Positions 1 through 8,649 are shown, counted from the first letter of the stretch. The stretch is DNA of 64,000 nt from Fimbriimonadaceae bacterium (GCA_019187105.1 JABAQM010000001.1:3006734-3070733); one strand, 5' to 3'. A program made the numbers and translations. The notes: generated by a model from the sequence alone, not told the origin.

Positions 1-948
1 AGGGGTAGCGCAGGCTTGCGTGATAGAGGCTGGCTCAAGGGCGATGGTCTGGAGCCTGCGGAGGTTCGACGCCATTCGCTGGGGCGCAGCAAGTTGCCAC
101 AGGTCTGTGGTTCCGGTTTTGCTTCCGCTCGTCAGAAGCAGCAAAGCCCCATCGTGCGGCATGATTGCCCTGATAGTGTGCTGGCTCGCGACCGAGCCTT
201 CGCCCGTCGGAACCCACTTCCCGGTGCAACCAGCGGACTGCCACGCTGCCAAAGAAAGTTCCTGAGCGATGCCACCTGCGGCAAGATCTGGGATGCTCTT
301 CGGAACCCATCGGAGCAACCGAGCACCTTTGACGTCGACGGCGAACAAGCAATGGGATTGACCGTCGTAGGCCATCTGGCTGAGGGCAACACCCGCAAAT
401 GGTCTCAGTGCAGTCGGTGCCTTCAACTCGCGCTGCTGGATCCTACTCTCGAAGATACTGCCTTCCTCATCGGCGGCGAGCCAAGTTCCCCAAGGAGTGG
501 CCGTTCCGGCTACAGGTAAAGCAATCCCGGAAATCAGGCACCAGTCCCGGACCAGTTCGTTAGTTCCGTTCTCCAGGATCATGCAGACGACACCGCCGGG
601 AGTGGCGGGTCGATAAGAGTTCGCCTCCGGTCCAATGGTGGCATCGCCATGTCCGACATGGTTCCGTGCGACATAGGTCTGCCCATTCAGGCGAAGGCAT
701 CCTAGTTGGCGAGGTCCGGCGGGGTTTGCAAAGCCATCCCGCATCTTGTCACCTGCGGCGGCCAGCGCGACATACCGGAAGTCCTTGGGCAAGTCCAGGA
801 TGGTTTCATTCCTAACCCGGTCCGGGACCGGCGAGAGGGCGCCGTAACCTTCCTTGTTCGGCCTGCCTCCAAGGGCGCCAAGGCTGGGCGGGCAGGCGGC
901 CAGCGCAGCAAGTGCGGCCGTGCCATGAAGGAATTCGCGTCGGTTCAT
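1..948 (-). CDS. PhoX/DUF839-like secreted protein, C-terminus cut by window edge
   Basis: This reverse-strand frame is open for 316 codons from an ATG at 948 and runs off the left edge without a stop, so the C-terminus is missing. The N-terminus reads MNRREFLHGTAALAALAA, a twin-arginine-type signal followed by a hydrophobic stretch, so export in folded form is likely. About residues 90-170 resemble the PhoX/DUF839 propeller: an RNHVGHGD segment, a GGVV strand followed by LENGTNELVRDW, then TPWGTWLAADEEG, which matches the PWGTWL-CEE signature of the family. PhoX enzymes are Ca/Fe-dependent alkaline phosphatases, but many DUF839 members have no known activity and the metal-binding C-terminal part is not visible. 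No close upstream gene shares its direction. Family fairly sure, enzymatic role open. Confidence 0.75.
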   Translation of the reverse strand, partial: MNRREFLHGTAALAALAACPPSLGALGGRPNKEGYGALSPVPDRVRNETILDLPKDFRYVALAAAGDKMRDGFANPAGPRQLGCLRLNGQTYVARNHVGHGDATIGPEANSYRPATPGGVVCMILENGTNELVRDWCLISGIALPVAGTATPWGTWLAADEEGSIFESRIQQRELKAPTALRPFAGVALSQMAYDGQSHCLFAVDVKGARLLRWVPKSIPDLAAGGIAQELSLAAWQSAGCTGKWVPTGEGSVASQHTIRAIMPHDGALLLLTSGSKTGTTDLWQLAAPQRMASNLRRLQTIALEPASITQACATP

Positions 949-971
949 CGGTTTTATAGGTTGAGTCTATC

Positions 972-1010
972 AAAGAAAAAGGGCCGAGCGACACACATCG
1001 CTCGGCCCTT
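972..1010 (-). terminator. Rho-independent terminator of the small lipoprotein gene
   Basis: A perfect 13-bp stem (979-991 with 998-1010) encloses a 6-nt loop. On the reverse strand it is followed by TTTTTCTTT (980-972). It lies just after the stop codon at 1022, so it should end transcription of the lipoprotein gene. Confidence 0.9.
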
Positions 1011-1021
1011 GATAACGAATG

Positions 1022-1189
1022 TTACTTCGGTCCTTCCAGCTTGGCGCCACCACCGCTGGTTTCAACGCCCGGGGGTGTGACCGCCTTGCCTTCCGGCGCC
1101 TTGGTGGGGTCGGTGTCTGCCGTTCCGCTGCCGCATCCTGCAAGCACGACGCCCATGATTGCAATAACGATCCAAAGTGATTTCTTCAT
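1022..1189 (-). CDS. small predicted lipoprotein, 55 aa
   Basis: A 55-residue protein whose first 20 residues (MKKSLWIVIAIMGVVLAGCG) form a textbook lipoprotein signal: two lysines, a hydrophobic core and the lipobox LAGC with the modifiable Cys at 19. The mature part is only about 37 residues, rich in Gly, Pro, Thr and Lys, with no recognisable domain. The ATG at 1189 is supported by AGGAGG six nucleotides upstream; a longer frame exists but has no such site. The gene has its own terminator downstream and the prepilin terminator upstream, so it is probably a single-gene unit. Function unknown; such short lipoproteins are often membrane-anchored stress or envelope factors, which is only a guess here. 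Confidence 0.8.
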   Translation of the reverse strand: MKKSLWIVIAIMGVVLAGCGSGTADTDPTKAPEGKAVTPPGVETSGGGAKLEGPK

Positions 1190-1271
1190 GAAAACCTCCT
1201 GTTCGAACCCAATATACATCGGTAAACCTTGATCCTGCAAGGTAGGGTACCGATGCATTGCCCTGGAATGC

Positions 1272-1310
1272 AAAAAAGAGGACGCACCTCATAACGGGTA
1301 CGTCCTCTTT
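1272..1310 (-). terminator. Rho-independent terminator of the prepilin gene
   Basis: A 10-bp stem (1275-1284 with 1301-1310) with a 16-nt loop lies 14 bp past the prepilin stop. On the reverse strand it runs into a T tract (the A run at 1272-1277), as expected for intrinsic termination. Confidence 0.88.
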
Positions 1311-1324
1311 GGCCTGTCAAGATC

Positions 1325-2242
1325 TTAGTTGAACTCGTAGTCCGGTCGGAAGATCCAAGCGTATCCAACGCTGTCAACCCAGAAGGAAGCCGGAATACCG
1401 ACTGCATTGTACTGAGTGAACGGGTCGGTCTTGTAGTCCGTGTTGCCCGGTGCGATGGTTCGTCCCACGCCACGCCACTTAGCCGAGGAGTCGGCGAAGG
1501 TCATGTGGATACCCTTTGAGTATGCCCACATCGACGTGTTGCTGAACAGGAACATGCTGCTGGCGTTGCCGCTGGCGCCCTTCTGAGCAGGTCCACCAGG
1601 AGTGTATCGGCAAGGGCCGGCGGCGGTGATCGTTCCTGGGCAGTTCAGGTACGGATTGACATAGGTCAAGCCGATAACGTTCAGTTTGCCAATACCCATC
1701 CAAAGCATCGGGAAGTTGGCCGGAGCGGCGATACCCGAGTAAGGATAGTTGTGCACGAGGCCATTCATCGTGAAGCCAGCGAGCGAGGGCTCTTTGCGCT
1801 TCTTGATACCGGCGCCCATCGGGTTGGTCTCGGGCATGCCCGAGGCATCCAACGTTGCGTGGCTCTTCATGTAAGGCTGAAGGTTATTGGCCCACTGAGT
1901 TCGTGCGACCTGGACAGACTCGGCCTTGCCGTAGGTGTTGCCCGGATCGACCCAGTCCGGCGGAACGCAGATTCGGGTGTTACCCGGAACCCACTTATCG
2001 GTTGCGCCGTAAGCCGAGCCCGACACTTCGACGAACGCGTTAACCGAGTTAACCGTGTCGTCGGAGTCGCCCAGATACATCTGGACAGCAGCCGAGATCT
2101 GCTTCATGTTGTTGAGAGCGGCCGTCTTCTTGGCAGCCTCCTTCGCTTGAGCGAAGACAGGGAAAAGGATTGCAGCAAGGATTGCGATGATGGCGATAAC
2201 CACCAGCAATTCAATGAGCGTGAATGCTTTGCGTTTTAGCAT
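1325..2242 (-). CDS. prepilin-type protein (type II/IV pseudopilin with H-X9-DG-like C-terminus)
   Basis: A 305-aa protein beginning [17 protein letters not shown], the class III prepilin signal: basic leader, cleavage before Phe, Glu at +5 and a hydrophobic helix. It continues [16 protein letters not shown], which I associate with Armatimonadota. The remainder is a Gly/Pro/Asn-rich globular part ending in an [12 protein letters not shown] segment, resembling the H-X9-DG module of DUF1559-like planctomycete and armatimonad pseudopilins. A prepilin peptidase would remove the leader, and the protein would join a pseudopilus or surface fibre. The ATG at 2242 is chosen because the leader starts there; GGAGG lies 13 nt upstream. 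A sigma-70-type promoter lies at 2415-2443 and a terminator at 1272-1310, so it is monocistronic. Exact role (secretion, surface display or uptake) unknown. Confidence 0.9.
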   Translation of the reverse strand: MLKRKAFTLIELLVVIAIIAILAAILFPVFAQAKEAAKKTAALNNMKQISAAVQMYLGDSDDTVNSVNAFVEVSGSAYGATDKWVPGNTRICVPPDWVDPGNTYGKAESVQVARTQWANNLQPYMKSHATLDASGMPETNPMGAGIKKRKEPSLAGFTMNGLVHNYPYSGIAAPANFPMLWMGIGKLNVIGLTYVNPYLNCPGTITAAGPCRYTPGGPAQKGASGNASSMFLFSNTSMWAYSKGIHMTFADSSAKWRGVGRTIAPGNTDYKTDPFTQYNAVGIPASFWVDSVGYAWIFRPDYEFN

Positions 2243-2361
2243 ATGGGTATAAGTGCCTCCTCTGGAATATGTATGTCGTGCCCCGTTCGCGCTGGAGACG
2301 CAGGTCGGGCATTGTAATGACGGGTGGATAGACCCAGAGAGTTCCATCCTTCCCGGCAAAA

Positions 2362-2379
2362 TCTCAGAAGTTTCTGAGA
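2362..2379. promoter_or_regulatory. 18-bp inverted repeat in the prepilin leader
   Basis: TCTCAGAA-GT-TTCTGAGA is a perfect 8+8 bp dyad. It lies about 30-45 bp downstream of the predicted start of transcription from 2415-2443. A dimeric repressor operator or a small RNA hairpin would both fit. No regulator is identified. Confidence 0.45.
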
Positions 2380-2414
2380 CTGCCTTCCCTCCGAGCCGGC
2401 GAACCGGTTCATGT

Positions 2415-2443
2415 ACTATACAACAATCGAATCGGAACTTCAA
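2415..2443 (-). promoter_or_regulatory. sigma-70-like promoter for the prepilin gene
   Basis: On the reverse strand TTGAAG (2443-2438) and TATAGT (2420-2415) are separated by exactly 17 bp. Each differs from consensus at few positions. The predicted leader to the ATG at 2242 is about 165 nt. Confidence 0.6.
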
Positions 2444-2564
2444 GCCGCTGGAGGCAAAATTGGCGCGTTTTTCTAACGGTACCGGTTCGCGAAGCTAAGA
2501 CGACCCGCATTAATGCTGGCATCGCCTCAAGATAGGCCCGAAAGACCCCGATATTTGGGTTACC

Positions 2565-2888
2565 ATGCGTCGACGTGCCTTCACGCTGATCGAGATGATG
2601 ATTGTGGTGCTCATTCTGGGCATTCTTCTGGCGATTGCGGTTCCTTCGTGGATCAAGGCTCGCGAGAACTCGCGACGAACCTCGTGCCTGCGTAATCTCA
2701 AGAAGATCGAGGAAGCCAAAGAGATCTTTATCGTTGAGGCCAAGCTAAAGGAAGGTGACGCGGTGGGCGAGGACGACTTGCATCCGACCTACATCAAGGG
2801 TTCGGCCTTTCCGGAGTGTCCGGAAAACGGCGACTACGGCATTGGTGAGGTTGGCGAAGCCGTCAGCTGCAGCATCCACAAGCCTTAG
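2565..2888 (+). CDS. short type IV pilin-like protein
   Basis: A 107-aa protein starting MRRRAFTLIEMMIVVLILG, a class III prepilin signal with cleavage expected before Phe6 in AFTLIE and Glu at mature position 5. The helix is followed by IAVPSWIKARENSRRTSCLRNL, typical of the alpha1 spine of pseudopilins. The globular part is short (about 65 residues) and contains three further Cys, so a disulfide is possible. It is divergent from the larger prepilin at 1325-2242 and convergent with the LOG gene, whose stop overlaps by 4 bp. It has no assembly ATPase or prepilin peptidase gene beside it, so it must use machinery encoded elsewhere. Possibly a minor pseudopilin; function not assigned. Confidence 0.85.
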   Translation: MRRRAFTLIEMMIVVLILGILLAIAVPSWIKARENSRRTSCLRNLKKIEEAKEIFIVEAKLKEGDAVGEDDLHPTYIKGSAFPECPENGDYGIGEVGEAVSCSIHKP

Positions 2889-3481
2889 GGCTTCATCATG
2901 ATCCAAGATTTGCGGGCGTGCGGAACGTACGACCGCAGGAGATCGAGAAGCTCCTCCGGGTCCTCCGAAGTGTAAACCAGCTTCCGATCCCCCTCCTTGA
3001 CGAACCCCTGTTCCACACTGTGGTCGAGAAAGGACTCCAGGAGATTGTAATAGCCCTCGACGTCCAGAAAGCCGCAGGGTTTGTTGTGAATGCCGAGCTG
3101 CGACCAGGTAAGCACTTCGAAAAACTCGTCGAGGGTGCCCATTCCTCCCGGCATAGCGATAAACGCATCCGCCATTCCAGCCATTTCGTACTTACGCTCG
3201 TGCATCGAGCGGACGATCCTTAGGTCGGTGAGTCCCCAGTGCGCCACCTCATTCTCGACAAGATGTTGGGGGATGACGCCGGTGACGGTGCCACCGTGCT
3301 CCAGCACGCTGTTCGCGAGGGTGCCCATGAGTCCTCGGACCCCGCCACCATAGACGAGCTTGATGCCCTGAATGGCAAGCGCAGCCCCGAGGCGTTTCGC
3401 CTGCTCCTCGTATGCAGGCTTCTTTCCGATGCTGGAACCGCAGAAGACGGTGACCGCAGTTAGCTCGGTTGGATGAGGCAT
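2885..3481 (-). CDS. LOG family protein (TIGR00730 Rossmann fold)
   Basis: A 198-aa protein of the lysine-decarboxylase-like/LOG family, which hydrolyses nucleoside 5'-monophosphates, including cytokinin ribotides, to base and ribose 5-phosphate. Motifs in order: TVFCGSS near the start, YGGGVRGLMG at about 44-53, SMHERK at 92-97, and PGGMGTLDEF at 111-120, the two catalytic signatures of the family. Length is normal. The ATG at 3481 is chosen because it lies 8 bp after the stop of the upstream acuC-like gene; a longer frame would overlap that gene. It is probably the second gene of an operon with it. Whether it makes cytokinin-type compounds or simply recycles nucleotides cannot be told from sequence. 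Confidence 0.9.
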   Translation of the reverse strand: MPHPTELTAVTVFCGSSIGKKPAYEEQAKRLGAALAIQGIKLVYGGGVRGLMGTLANSVLEHGGTVTGVIPQHLVENEVAHWGLTDLRIVRSMHERKYEMAGMADAFIAMPGGMGTLDEFFEVLTWSQLGIHNKPCGFLDVEGYYNLLESFLDHSVEQGFVKEGDRKLVYTSEDPEELLDLLRSYVPHARKSWIMMKP

Positions 3482-3489
3482 GGCCAAGG

Positions 3490-4578
3490 TTACTTTGGAG
3501 CCGATACGTTTGGCAGAACCTGTCCCTCGATTGCCCGACACACGTTGTCGGCAACCTCAGACTGGTTCTGGCGCGGTTGGGGAAGGGTGCTGTCAAAAAA
3601 TGTCGTCATTCCCCAGCTCGGATCGACTCCATCCGGGATCTGTTGCGGCACCGGCTCGCGCAGTAGTGTTAGCATCGCTGCGGTCCACATCCGTGGAACG
3701 GTGGTGAGGTTATATCCTCCACCTCCCAGAGCAACGATCGGAACCTCAAGGTCCTGAACGAGCGGTATTGCCGCCAACCATTCCTGGGCCGTGAGTCTTA
3801 GGTGCCCGAGAGGGTCCAGCTCGTGGGGATCGACGCCCATCTGGAGAACGACCGCGTTTGGCCGGAACCGCGCCATCGCAGGCACAAGCGTGCGTTCCAT
3901 CGCCTCAAGCCAAACATCGCCCGTCGTGCCGGGCCATAGCGGCACATTCATGGCGGAATAGTCCTGGCCGGTGTCGGAGACGAAGCCTGTGCCGGGATAG
4001 AGGGTCCTGCCGTCTTGGTGGATGCTATAGGTGAACACGGCGGGGTCCTCCCACCAGATCGCTTCGACGCCATCGCCGTGGTGAAGGTCGATGTCGATGT
4101 AAGCCACCCGGTCGAACCTCCTCTTCAGGACGGCGATGGCGGCAGCCGCATCGTTGTAAATGCAGAAACCGCTGGCGCGATTTCGCCGGGCATGGTGCAG
4201 GCCGCCAGAAATGTTGATTGCGACCGATTCGCCGTCCACCACCGCCTGGGCAGCCGCTATAGAGCCAGCGAGGTAGGCCAGCGAAGCTTCGTGCATTCCC
4301 GGAAAGATAGGATTGTCGACCGAGCCGAAGCCCGATCCTCCGCCAAGACCTTCCGAGGGAGAATTACCGCTGCTCAGCCTCCGCACCTCCTCGAGATAGC
4401 TTTGGTCGTGGACAAGCAGCACGTCATCGTCGGCTCCCGGGCTGGGGTCGGACCATACGGTTCCTGGCTGGACCGCTTGAAACAGGGCAATGGTTCGGCG
4501 GAGACGCTCCGGCTTTAGGGGATGCTGCGGTCCAAAGTCATAAGAAAGCATCCGCGGATGATAAAACAGGAGAGCCAT
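3490..4578 (-). CDS. acuC: class I/II histone deacetylase family protein (AcuC-like)
   Basis: A 362-aa zinc-dependent deacetylase of the arginase/deacetylase fold. Seen in order: the N-terminal HPLKPERLRRT segment, GLHHARRNRASGFCIYND (about 126-143) carrying the paired catalytic His, DIDLHHGDG (162-170) with the Asp and His zinc ligands, and a MGVDPHELDPLGH segment carrying the third Asp ligand. In Bacillus, AcuC reverses acetylation of acetyl-CoA synthetase; related proteins act on acetylpolyamines or histone-like substrates, so the substrate here is open. The ATG at 4578 starts MALLFYHPRML, where family homology begins. It lies upstream of the LOG gene in the same operon and is divergent from the GH20 gene, 43 bp away. 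TAAGAT lies 10 nt before the ATG; no Shine-Dalgarno is visible. Confidence 0.92.
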   Translation of the reverse strand: MALLFYHPRMLSYDFGPQHPLKPERLRRTIALFQAVQPGTVWSDPSPGADDDVLLVHDQSYLEEVRRLSSGNSPSEGLGGGSGFGSVDNPIFPGMHEASLAYLAGSIAAAQAVVDGESVAINISGGLHHARRNRASGFCIYNDAAAAIAVLKRRFDRVAYIDIDLHHGDGVEAIWWEDPAVFTYSIHQDGRTLYPGTGFVSDTGQDYSAMNVPLWPGTTGDVWLEAMERTLVPAMARFRPNAVVLQMGVDPHELDPLGHLRLTAQEWLAAIPLVQDLEVPIVALGGGGYNLTTVPRMWTAAMLTLLREPVPQQIPDGVDPSWGMTTFFDSTLPQPRQNQSEVADNVCRAIEGQVLPNVSAPK

Positions 4579-4607
4579 CCCGAGTCGAATCTTACACTTG
4601 GGCCTTC

Positions 4608-4621
4608 CATAATAGGTAGCG
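4608..4621 (+). promoter_or_regulatory. possible -10 element close to the GH20 start
   Basis: CATAAT (4608-4613) lies 8 nt before the ATG at 4622, too close for an ordinary leader. It resembles the arrangement seen at several other starts in this window and may give a near-leaderless transcript. Confidence 0.35.
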
Positions 4622-7165
4622 ATGCTTCCCCTGATCATGTCGGCGTTGATTGCGCCTGACATCGACTTCGACTATAAGTCGATGAAGGGATTTTTCCTGA
4701 ACGTCAAGGGCGTGCCCGTTGTCAGGGGCTCGTTCTTTCAGGTTTATGAAAAGGGATGGACCAAGGGCTACTACAGCTCCCGATGGCGCCCTCAGCAGAT
4801 TCAGAGGCTGCAAGACGGGAGCATCCAAGTCCGGTTCGAGAGTCTCGACCGCAGGGTCGCCGGCGAGCAGCGGTATGAACCTATACCGACGGGGATTCGC
4901 GTTCACTACGAGTTCAAGTGGAAGGGCCGATCGCCGGTCAAGCTGGAAAACACGATCGGACTCCTCTGGGCACCCGTTTTCGAGCAGGGATCGGCGATGG
5001 CGGGCATGGAGAACAATACGGAGCTTGAGCGTCGGCCAAAACCGACAGACACGATTGCCAAGCGCATGATCCTTGGTCGATCGTCCGCCTTCAAGCTGAG
5101 TGCGCCGCTAGTCGATCTCCTGGTGCGGGGAACGAAGTCGGGCAAGGTCCTCTTCGACGCTCGGCGGTATCCCCAAGAGTGGGCCGACAGTACGGAAGTC
5201 TTTTGGGTTGGCCATCAGTCACTGGATCTGCAACCTGATGTGCCTCTGAAGTACTCGGTGGAGTGGGTGATCCAGCCAAAGGAACCCTCGCCGGAGCCTC
5301 ATGAACCCGCGGTGTTCGATGCGGTCCCGGAACGGACCGTTTCTGCCATCGGACCCGTCCCCATGTCGACACAGATCCTGCCTAAGCCGAAGTCCGTTGT
5401 ATCCATTGGTACAGGCTATTGCCCGGCAGATCGGAGGTTCAAGATATCGATGCCATTGGGCTATCGCTCATACAGCGAGGAACTCGATCGCCAGCTGGAT
5501 CTCAGGTGGCGCCGGCGCGTGGATTCTTCGCTGCCCGAGATACCGATCGAAACCGCCACCGGCCGATTGGATCTTCCAAACGAAGGGTACGAGCTGAAAA
5601 TCGCGCAAAACAAGATCACCATTGCGGCCCGGGATGGCGACGGCCTGGTGCAGGCGCTGAGAACGCTGGCACAGCTTGCGCGGCCCCGTAATGGCAACTT
5701 GGTATTCCCCGAAGTGTCGGTCCGGGATTGGCCCTCGGTTGGATGGCGAGGCGTTCATGTCTTCGTCGGTCCCCAATCGCGTCCGTTCCACGAAAGGCTG
5801 TTGGAACGGGTACTGGTTCCGCTGAAATTCAATAAGGTTGTCCTTCAATGCGAGCGCACCGACTGGGACTCCACCCCCGGCATTGCGACTCCCACGACCA
5901 CGCCAAAGGCAGAGCTAGCCAAGCTGTTCGACATCGTACGGTCCTACAACATTGAGCCGATTCCCCTGATTCAGAGCTTCGGTCACATGCAATGGCTCTT
6001 CGCAAACGGCCAAAACCTCGACCTTGCGATCAATCGGCAGTTTCCCTACGCGATCGATCCAAGAAAGCAGGCGTCTCGAGCGCTGCTGACCAAGATCTGG
6101 ACCGAAGCCTGCCAACTCCTAAAGCCGAACGTTGTTCACTTTGGATGCGATGAGGTCAGCTCGAGAAGTTGGTCCGACATGTTTTTGACCACCAGATTGT
6201 GGCAACAGCACATTCCGTTCTTGGCGACTCTTGCGAGGGATCTTGGGGTCGAACCGATGTTCTGGGGAGACATGGCCCTTTCTGCCAGTGAGGCTCCCGA
6301 CGCCACCCACGGCGACACCAAGGACCAGGCCGACATGCGCAAGCAGGCGATACCGGCCGGCAGCTATGTTGGCGATTGGCATTATCGGCCCACGACCGAT
6401 CCCACGAAGTTCAAATCCTTGCAGATGTGGAAGGCCATCGGCATGCGCCCCATCGCGACGAGCTGGTATCGCCCGGAGAATATCTATGGGCATACCCAAG
6501 CCGCAATCCAGGCTGGGGCGGGAACGTTGCAGTCGACGTGGGCCGGGTACATCAATTCCGACCAATCGATCTATAACGAGCTTGAGCAGTATGCGGGTTA
6601 TGTTTTAGCTGCGGAATATGCGTGGAGTGGCCGAAAGGAGCTGCCCAACCAGCTTGCCTACAAACCCGATGAGGTCTTTAGACGAATGTATTTTCGGGCG
6701 CCGAGCGCGGTAACGATGGAAAGTGGCTGGCACCTGCTGCCTCGCCCAAAACAGCGGTCGCTCAGGATCGGGGAAGTGGAATTCGGTCTGTTCGAGCCGA
6801 TCGGGCTCCACTGGCTGCTCAACGGCAGTGGACAGCGCCAACCTCGTACCGTCGTCCTGAATGCGAAGGTCGAAGCCACTGACCTTGCTTTCGCCATGGC
6901 TTCCCGTGCATGGGTGCCCGAGGGCGAGTCGGTCGGGGAGATTATCATCAAGCTGGACACGGGAGAGGAGATTCGCCAGCCGCTCATTTACGGGCGCCAC
7001 CTTCGCAGCACAGAGGATCCTCGATCCACATTGTTCGCCGATCGTGCGGGTGGCATTAGCGGACTGAGAATTCCGTTCGGCAAACGCCGCAGGATCGAGA
7101 CAATTGCCGTCCAGTCAGACAACGACTCCGTAGGGCTGCAGCTTTACGGCGTGACGGCACTGTGA
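4622..7165 (+). CDS. glycoside hydrolase family 20 protein (beta-N-acetylhexosaminidase-like)
   Basis: An 847-aa protein. The first 250 residues are a beta-rich domain I do not recognise. About 270-370 form the GH20 b-type accessory domain, with an LNEGYEL-like strand (LPNEGYELKI) and VQALRTLAQL. The catalytic barrel follows from VRDWPSVGWRGVHVF. HFGCDE carries the Asp-Glu pair (about Asp510-Glu511) that in GH20 orients the substrate acetamido group and donates the proton. FGHMQWL and TSWYRPEN lie where barrel substrate loops are expected. There is no clear signal peptide, only a short MLPLIMSALIA, so localisation is uncertain. GH20 enzymes remove terminal GlcNAc or GalNAc from chitin, glycans or peptidoglycan. 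Its stop overlaps the next gene by 4 bp, implying coupled translation with a surface lipoprotein. Confidence 0.88.
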   Translation: MLPLIMSALIAPDIDFDYKSMKGFFLNVKGVPVVRGSFFQVYEKGWTKGYYSSRWRPQQIQRLQDGSIQVRFESLDRRVAGEQRYEPIPTGIRVHYEFKWKGRSPVKLENTIGLLWAPVFEQGSAMAGMENNTELERRPKPTDTIAKRMILGRSSAFKLSAPLVDLLVRGTKSGKVLFDARRYPQEWADSTEVFWVGHQSLDLQPDVPLKYSVEWVIQPKEPSPEPHEPAVFDAVPERTVSAIGPVPMSTQILPKPKSVVSIGTGYCPADRRFKISMPLGYRSYSEELDRQLDLRWRRRVDSSLPEIPIETATGRLDLPNEGYELKIAQNKITIAARDGDGLVQALRTLAQLARPRNGNLVFPEVSVRDWPSVGWRGVHVFVGPQSRPFHERLLERVLVPLKFNKVVLQCERTDWDSTPGIATPTTTPKAELAKLFDIVRSYNIEPIPLIQSFGHMQWLFANGQNLDLAINRQFPYAIDPRKQASRALLTKIWTEACQLLKPNVVHFGCDEVSSRSWSDMFLTTRLWQQHIPFLATLARDLGVEPMFWGDMALSASEAPDATHGDTKDQADMRKQAIPAGSYVGDWHYRPTTDPTKFKSLQMWKAIGMRPIATSWYRPENIYGHTQAAIQAGAGTLQSTWAGYINSDQSIYNELEQYAGYVLAAEYAWSGRKELPNQLAYKPDEVFRRMYFRAPSAVTMESGWHLLPRPKQRSLRIGEVEFGLFEPIGLHWLLNGSGQRQPRTVVLNAKVEATDLAFAMASRAWVPEGESVGEIIIKLDTGEEIRQPLIYGRHLRSTEDPRSTLFADRAGGISGLRIPFGKRRRIETIAVQSDNDSVGLQLYGVTAL

Positions 7166-7848
7166 AACTCCAACCGCCGCGGGTTCGTTCTCCTGGTATG
7201 AGATGGATCGTGGCGGTTATGGTCCTGGCATCACTCGCAGGCTGCCGAGGATTGATGGGCGGGATCAAAGGCTCGGGAGTGATGAAGTCTGAGACCCGGT
7301 CCGTGAAGCCGTTTACCGAAGTTGTCGCAGGGGGCAACTTCGACATCACGATCGAGGTTGGCAAGCCGGAGAAAGTGGTTATTACAACCGACGATAATGT
7401 GCTGCCTCTCGTGACAACTGAAATCGAGGGAGAGACCTTAAAGCTCGACATGCCAGACCGAACCGAGCTCTCGGCGCCCGTCAAGGTGGACATTTCGGTG
7501 CCTAAGTTGAACGGATTCGTGCTTGCCGGTGCCGGGACAACCGTCATCCGTGGAATTGACAACGAGAAGCTAACGCTCTCGATCAACGGTTCGGGATCGA
7601 TCGCCGTCGCCGGTACCGCCAAAAACGCCGACTTTTCCATTTCAGGATCGGGGGAAATTGAGGCTTCCAGGCTGAAGCTCGGGAATGCTCAGACTGCCAT
7701 TACGGGCAGCGGCGAGATTTCGGCCGCGCCAACCGGCGATCTGGAAGCTAGCATCACAGGGAGCGGAAAGGTCAGCCTATCCGCCAAGCCCAAATCGCTC
7801 AAGGAGAACATTGTCGGCAGCGGTTCGATCGTCCAACTTGAACGTTAA
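7162..7848 (+). CDS. DUF2807 (head GIN domain) lipoprotein
   Basis: A 228-aa protein with a putative lipoprotein signal, MRWIVAVMVLASLAGC, Cys at about 28. The mature part begins with KSETRSVKPFTEVVAGGNFDITIEVG, characteristic of the DUF2807/GIN family, and continues as a repetitive beta-solenoid with recurring GSG turns (NGSGS, SGSGE, TGSGE, TGSGK, VGSGS). Such proteins are predicted envelope-anchored adhesin-like heads without known enzymatic activity. The frame can start at GTG 7162, which overlaps the GH20 stop (GTGA), or at ATG 7198, which gives a more ordinary signal peptide. I give the longer form because the overlap suggests translational coupling. It converges on the sugar transferase with a 4-bp overlap. 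Confidence 0.85.
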   Translation: MKLQPPRVRSPGMRWIVAVMVLASLAGCRGLMGGIKGSGVMKSETRSVKPFTEVVAGGNFDITIEVGKPEKVVITTDDNVLPLVTTEIEGETLKLDMPDRTELSAPVKVDISVPKLNGFVLAGAGTTVIRGIDNEKLTLSINGSGSIAVAGTAKNADFSISGSGEIEASRLKLGNAQTAITGSGEISAAPTGDLEASITGSGKVSLSAKPKSLKENIVGSGSIVQLER

Positions 7849-8597
7849 TAGGCGCCGTCGCCTTTCAGGACGGCGATGGGGGTCATGACGAGTATCCGGA
7901 TATCGGTCCAGAGGCTCATGTCGTCGATGTACTTCCGGTCGAGTTCCATCCACTCGTCAAACGTGAGATTGCTGCGACCCATCACTTGCCAGTAACAGGT
8001 GATGCCTGGCTTGATCCGAAGACGCTCTAAATCGCGATCCGTGTACTCCAGGACCTCTTTCACGATCGGTGGGCGGGGGCCTACAAGGCTCATTTGGCCC
8101 ATGAAGACGTTAATGAGCTGCGGCAGCTCGTCCAAGCTGAACTTCCGGAGAATACGACCAAGAGGAGTTATCCGGGGGTCGTTCTTCATTTTGAAGATCG
8201 GCCCTTCCCGCTCATTTTGGTTGAGTAGATCCGCCTTTCTGCGGTCGGCATCGGCATACATGGACCGGAACTTCAGGAAACTGAAAACCCGTCCGCACAG
8301 CCCTACCCGCTTCGATACATACAGAACCGGACCGCGGCTGGTGACCTTGACCAAGATTGCAATGAGAAGGATGGGAGCGGAAAGCAGGATGAGTAGGACA
8401 AGCGAGCCAAATATGTCGAAAATGCGCTTTCGACGGAAGTAGCTCACGTCCACCGGACGAAGGTGGGTGCAATTGGGAAGCTGGTCCCCGAGGAACCTGG
8501 TACCCCGAAAGAGCTGGGAGCCGGGGAAAATAGGGGAACGCGAAGGATCCGCCGATGCCGGCGCCTCAGGATTCAATCCAACCTCTCCGTCCTTCAT
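7845..8597 (-). CDS. bacterial sugar transferase (polyprenyl-phosphate sugar-1-P transferase)
   Basis: A 250-aa protein of the initiating sugar-phosphate transferase family (PF02397; WcaJ/PglC type), which loads a sugar phosphate on undecaprenyl phosphate to start exopolysaccharide or glycan synthesis. It has a basic RRKRIFD entry to a hydrophobic helix (about 55-85), then GPVLYVSKRVG, FLKFRSM, the active-site segment KFSLDELPQLINVF, and MSLVGPRPP, all hallmark motifs, ending with KPGITCYWQV and DIRILVMTPIAVL. The long proline-rich N-terminus (about 45 residues) replaces the membrane domain of the longest members. ATG at 8597 has no strong ribosome site. The neighbour glmS, on the same strand 104 bp upstream, supplies amino sugars; the specific donor sugar cannot be read from sequence. 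Confidence 0.93.
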   Translation of the reverse strand: MKDGEVGLNPEAPASADPSRSPIFPGSQLFRGTRFLGDQLPNCTHLRPVDVSYFRRKRIFDIFGSLVLLILLSAPILLIAILVKVTSRGPVLYVSKRVGLCGRVFSFLKFRSMYADADRRKADLLNQNEREGPIFKMKNDPRITPLGRILRKFSLDELPQLINVFMGQMSLVGPRPPIVKEVLEYTDRDLERLRIKPGITCYWQVMGRSNLTFDEWMELDRKYIDDMSLWTDIRILVMTPIAVLKGDGAY

Positions 8598-8649
8598 AGG
8601 TTCTCAAGGATCGATTCGTAATCGACCGTTACACAGCATCATTATTCTC

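Larger units (their letters stand above)
2243..2564. other. intergenic region between two divergent prepilin genes
   Basis: This 322-bp gap is the only one over 300 bp in the window. It holds the 5' leader and promoter of the reverse prepilin gene (2415-2443), an 18-bp dyad at 2362-2379, and a 10-bp palindrome GCATTAATGC at 2508-2517 nearer the forward gene. I see no convincing coding frame in it. Confidence 0.6.

Noticed and set aside
2508-2517. GCATTAATGC as an operator
   Set aside because: A single short palindrome with no partner and no clear promoter next to it.
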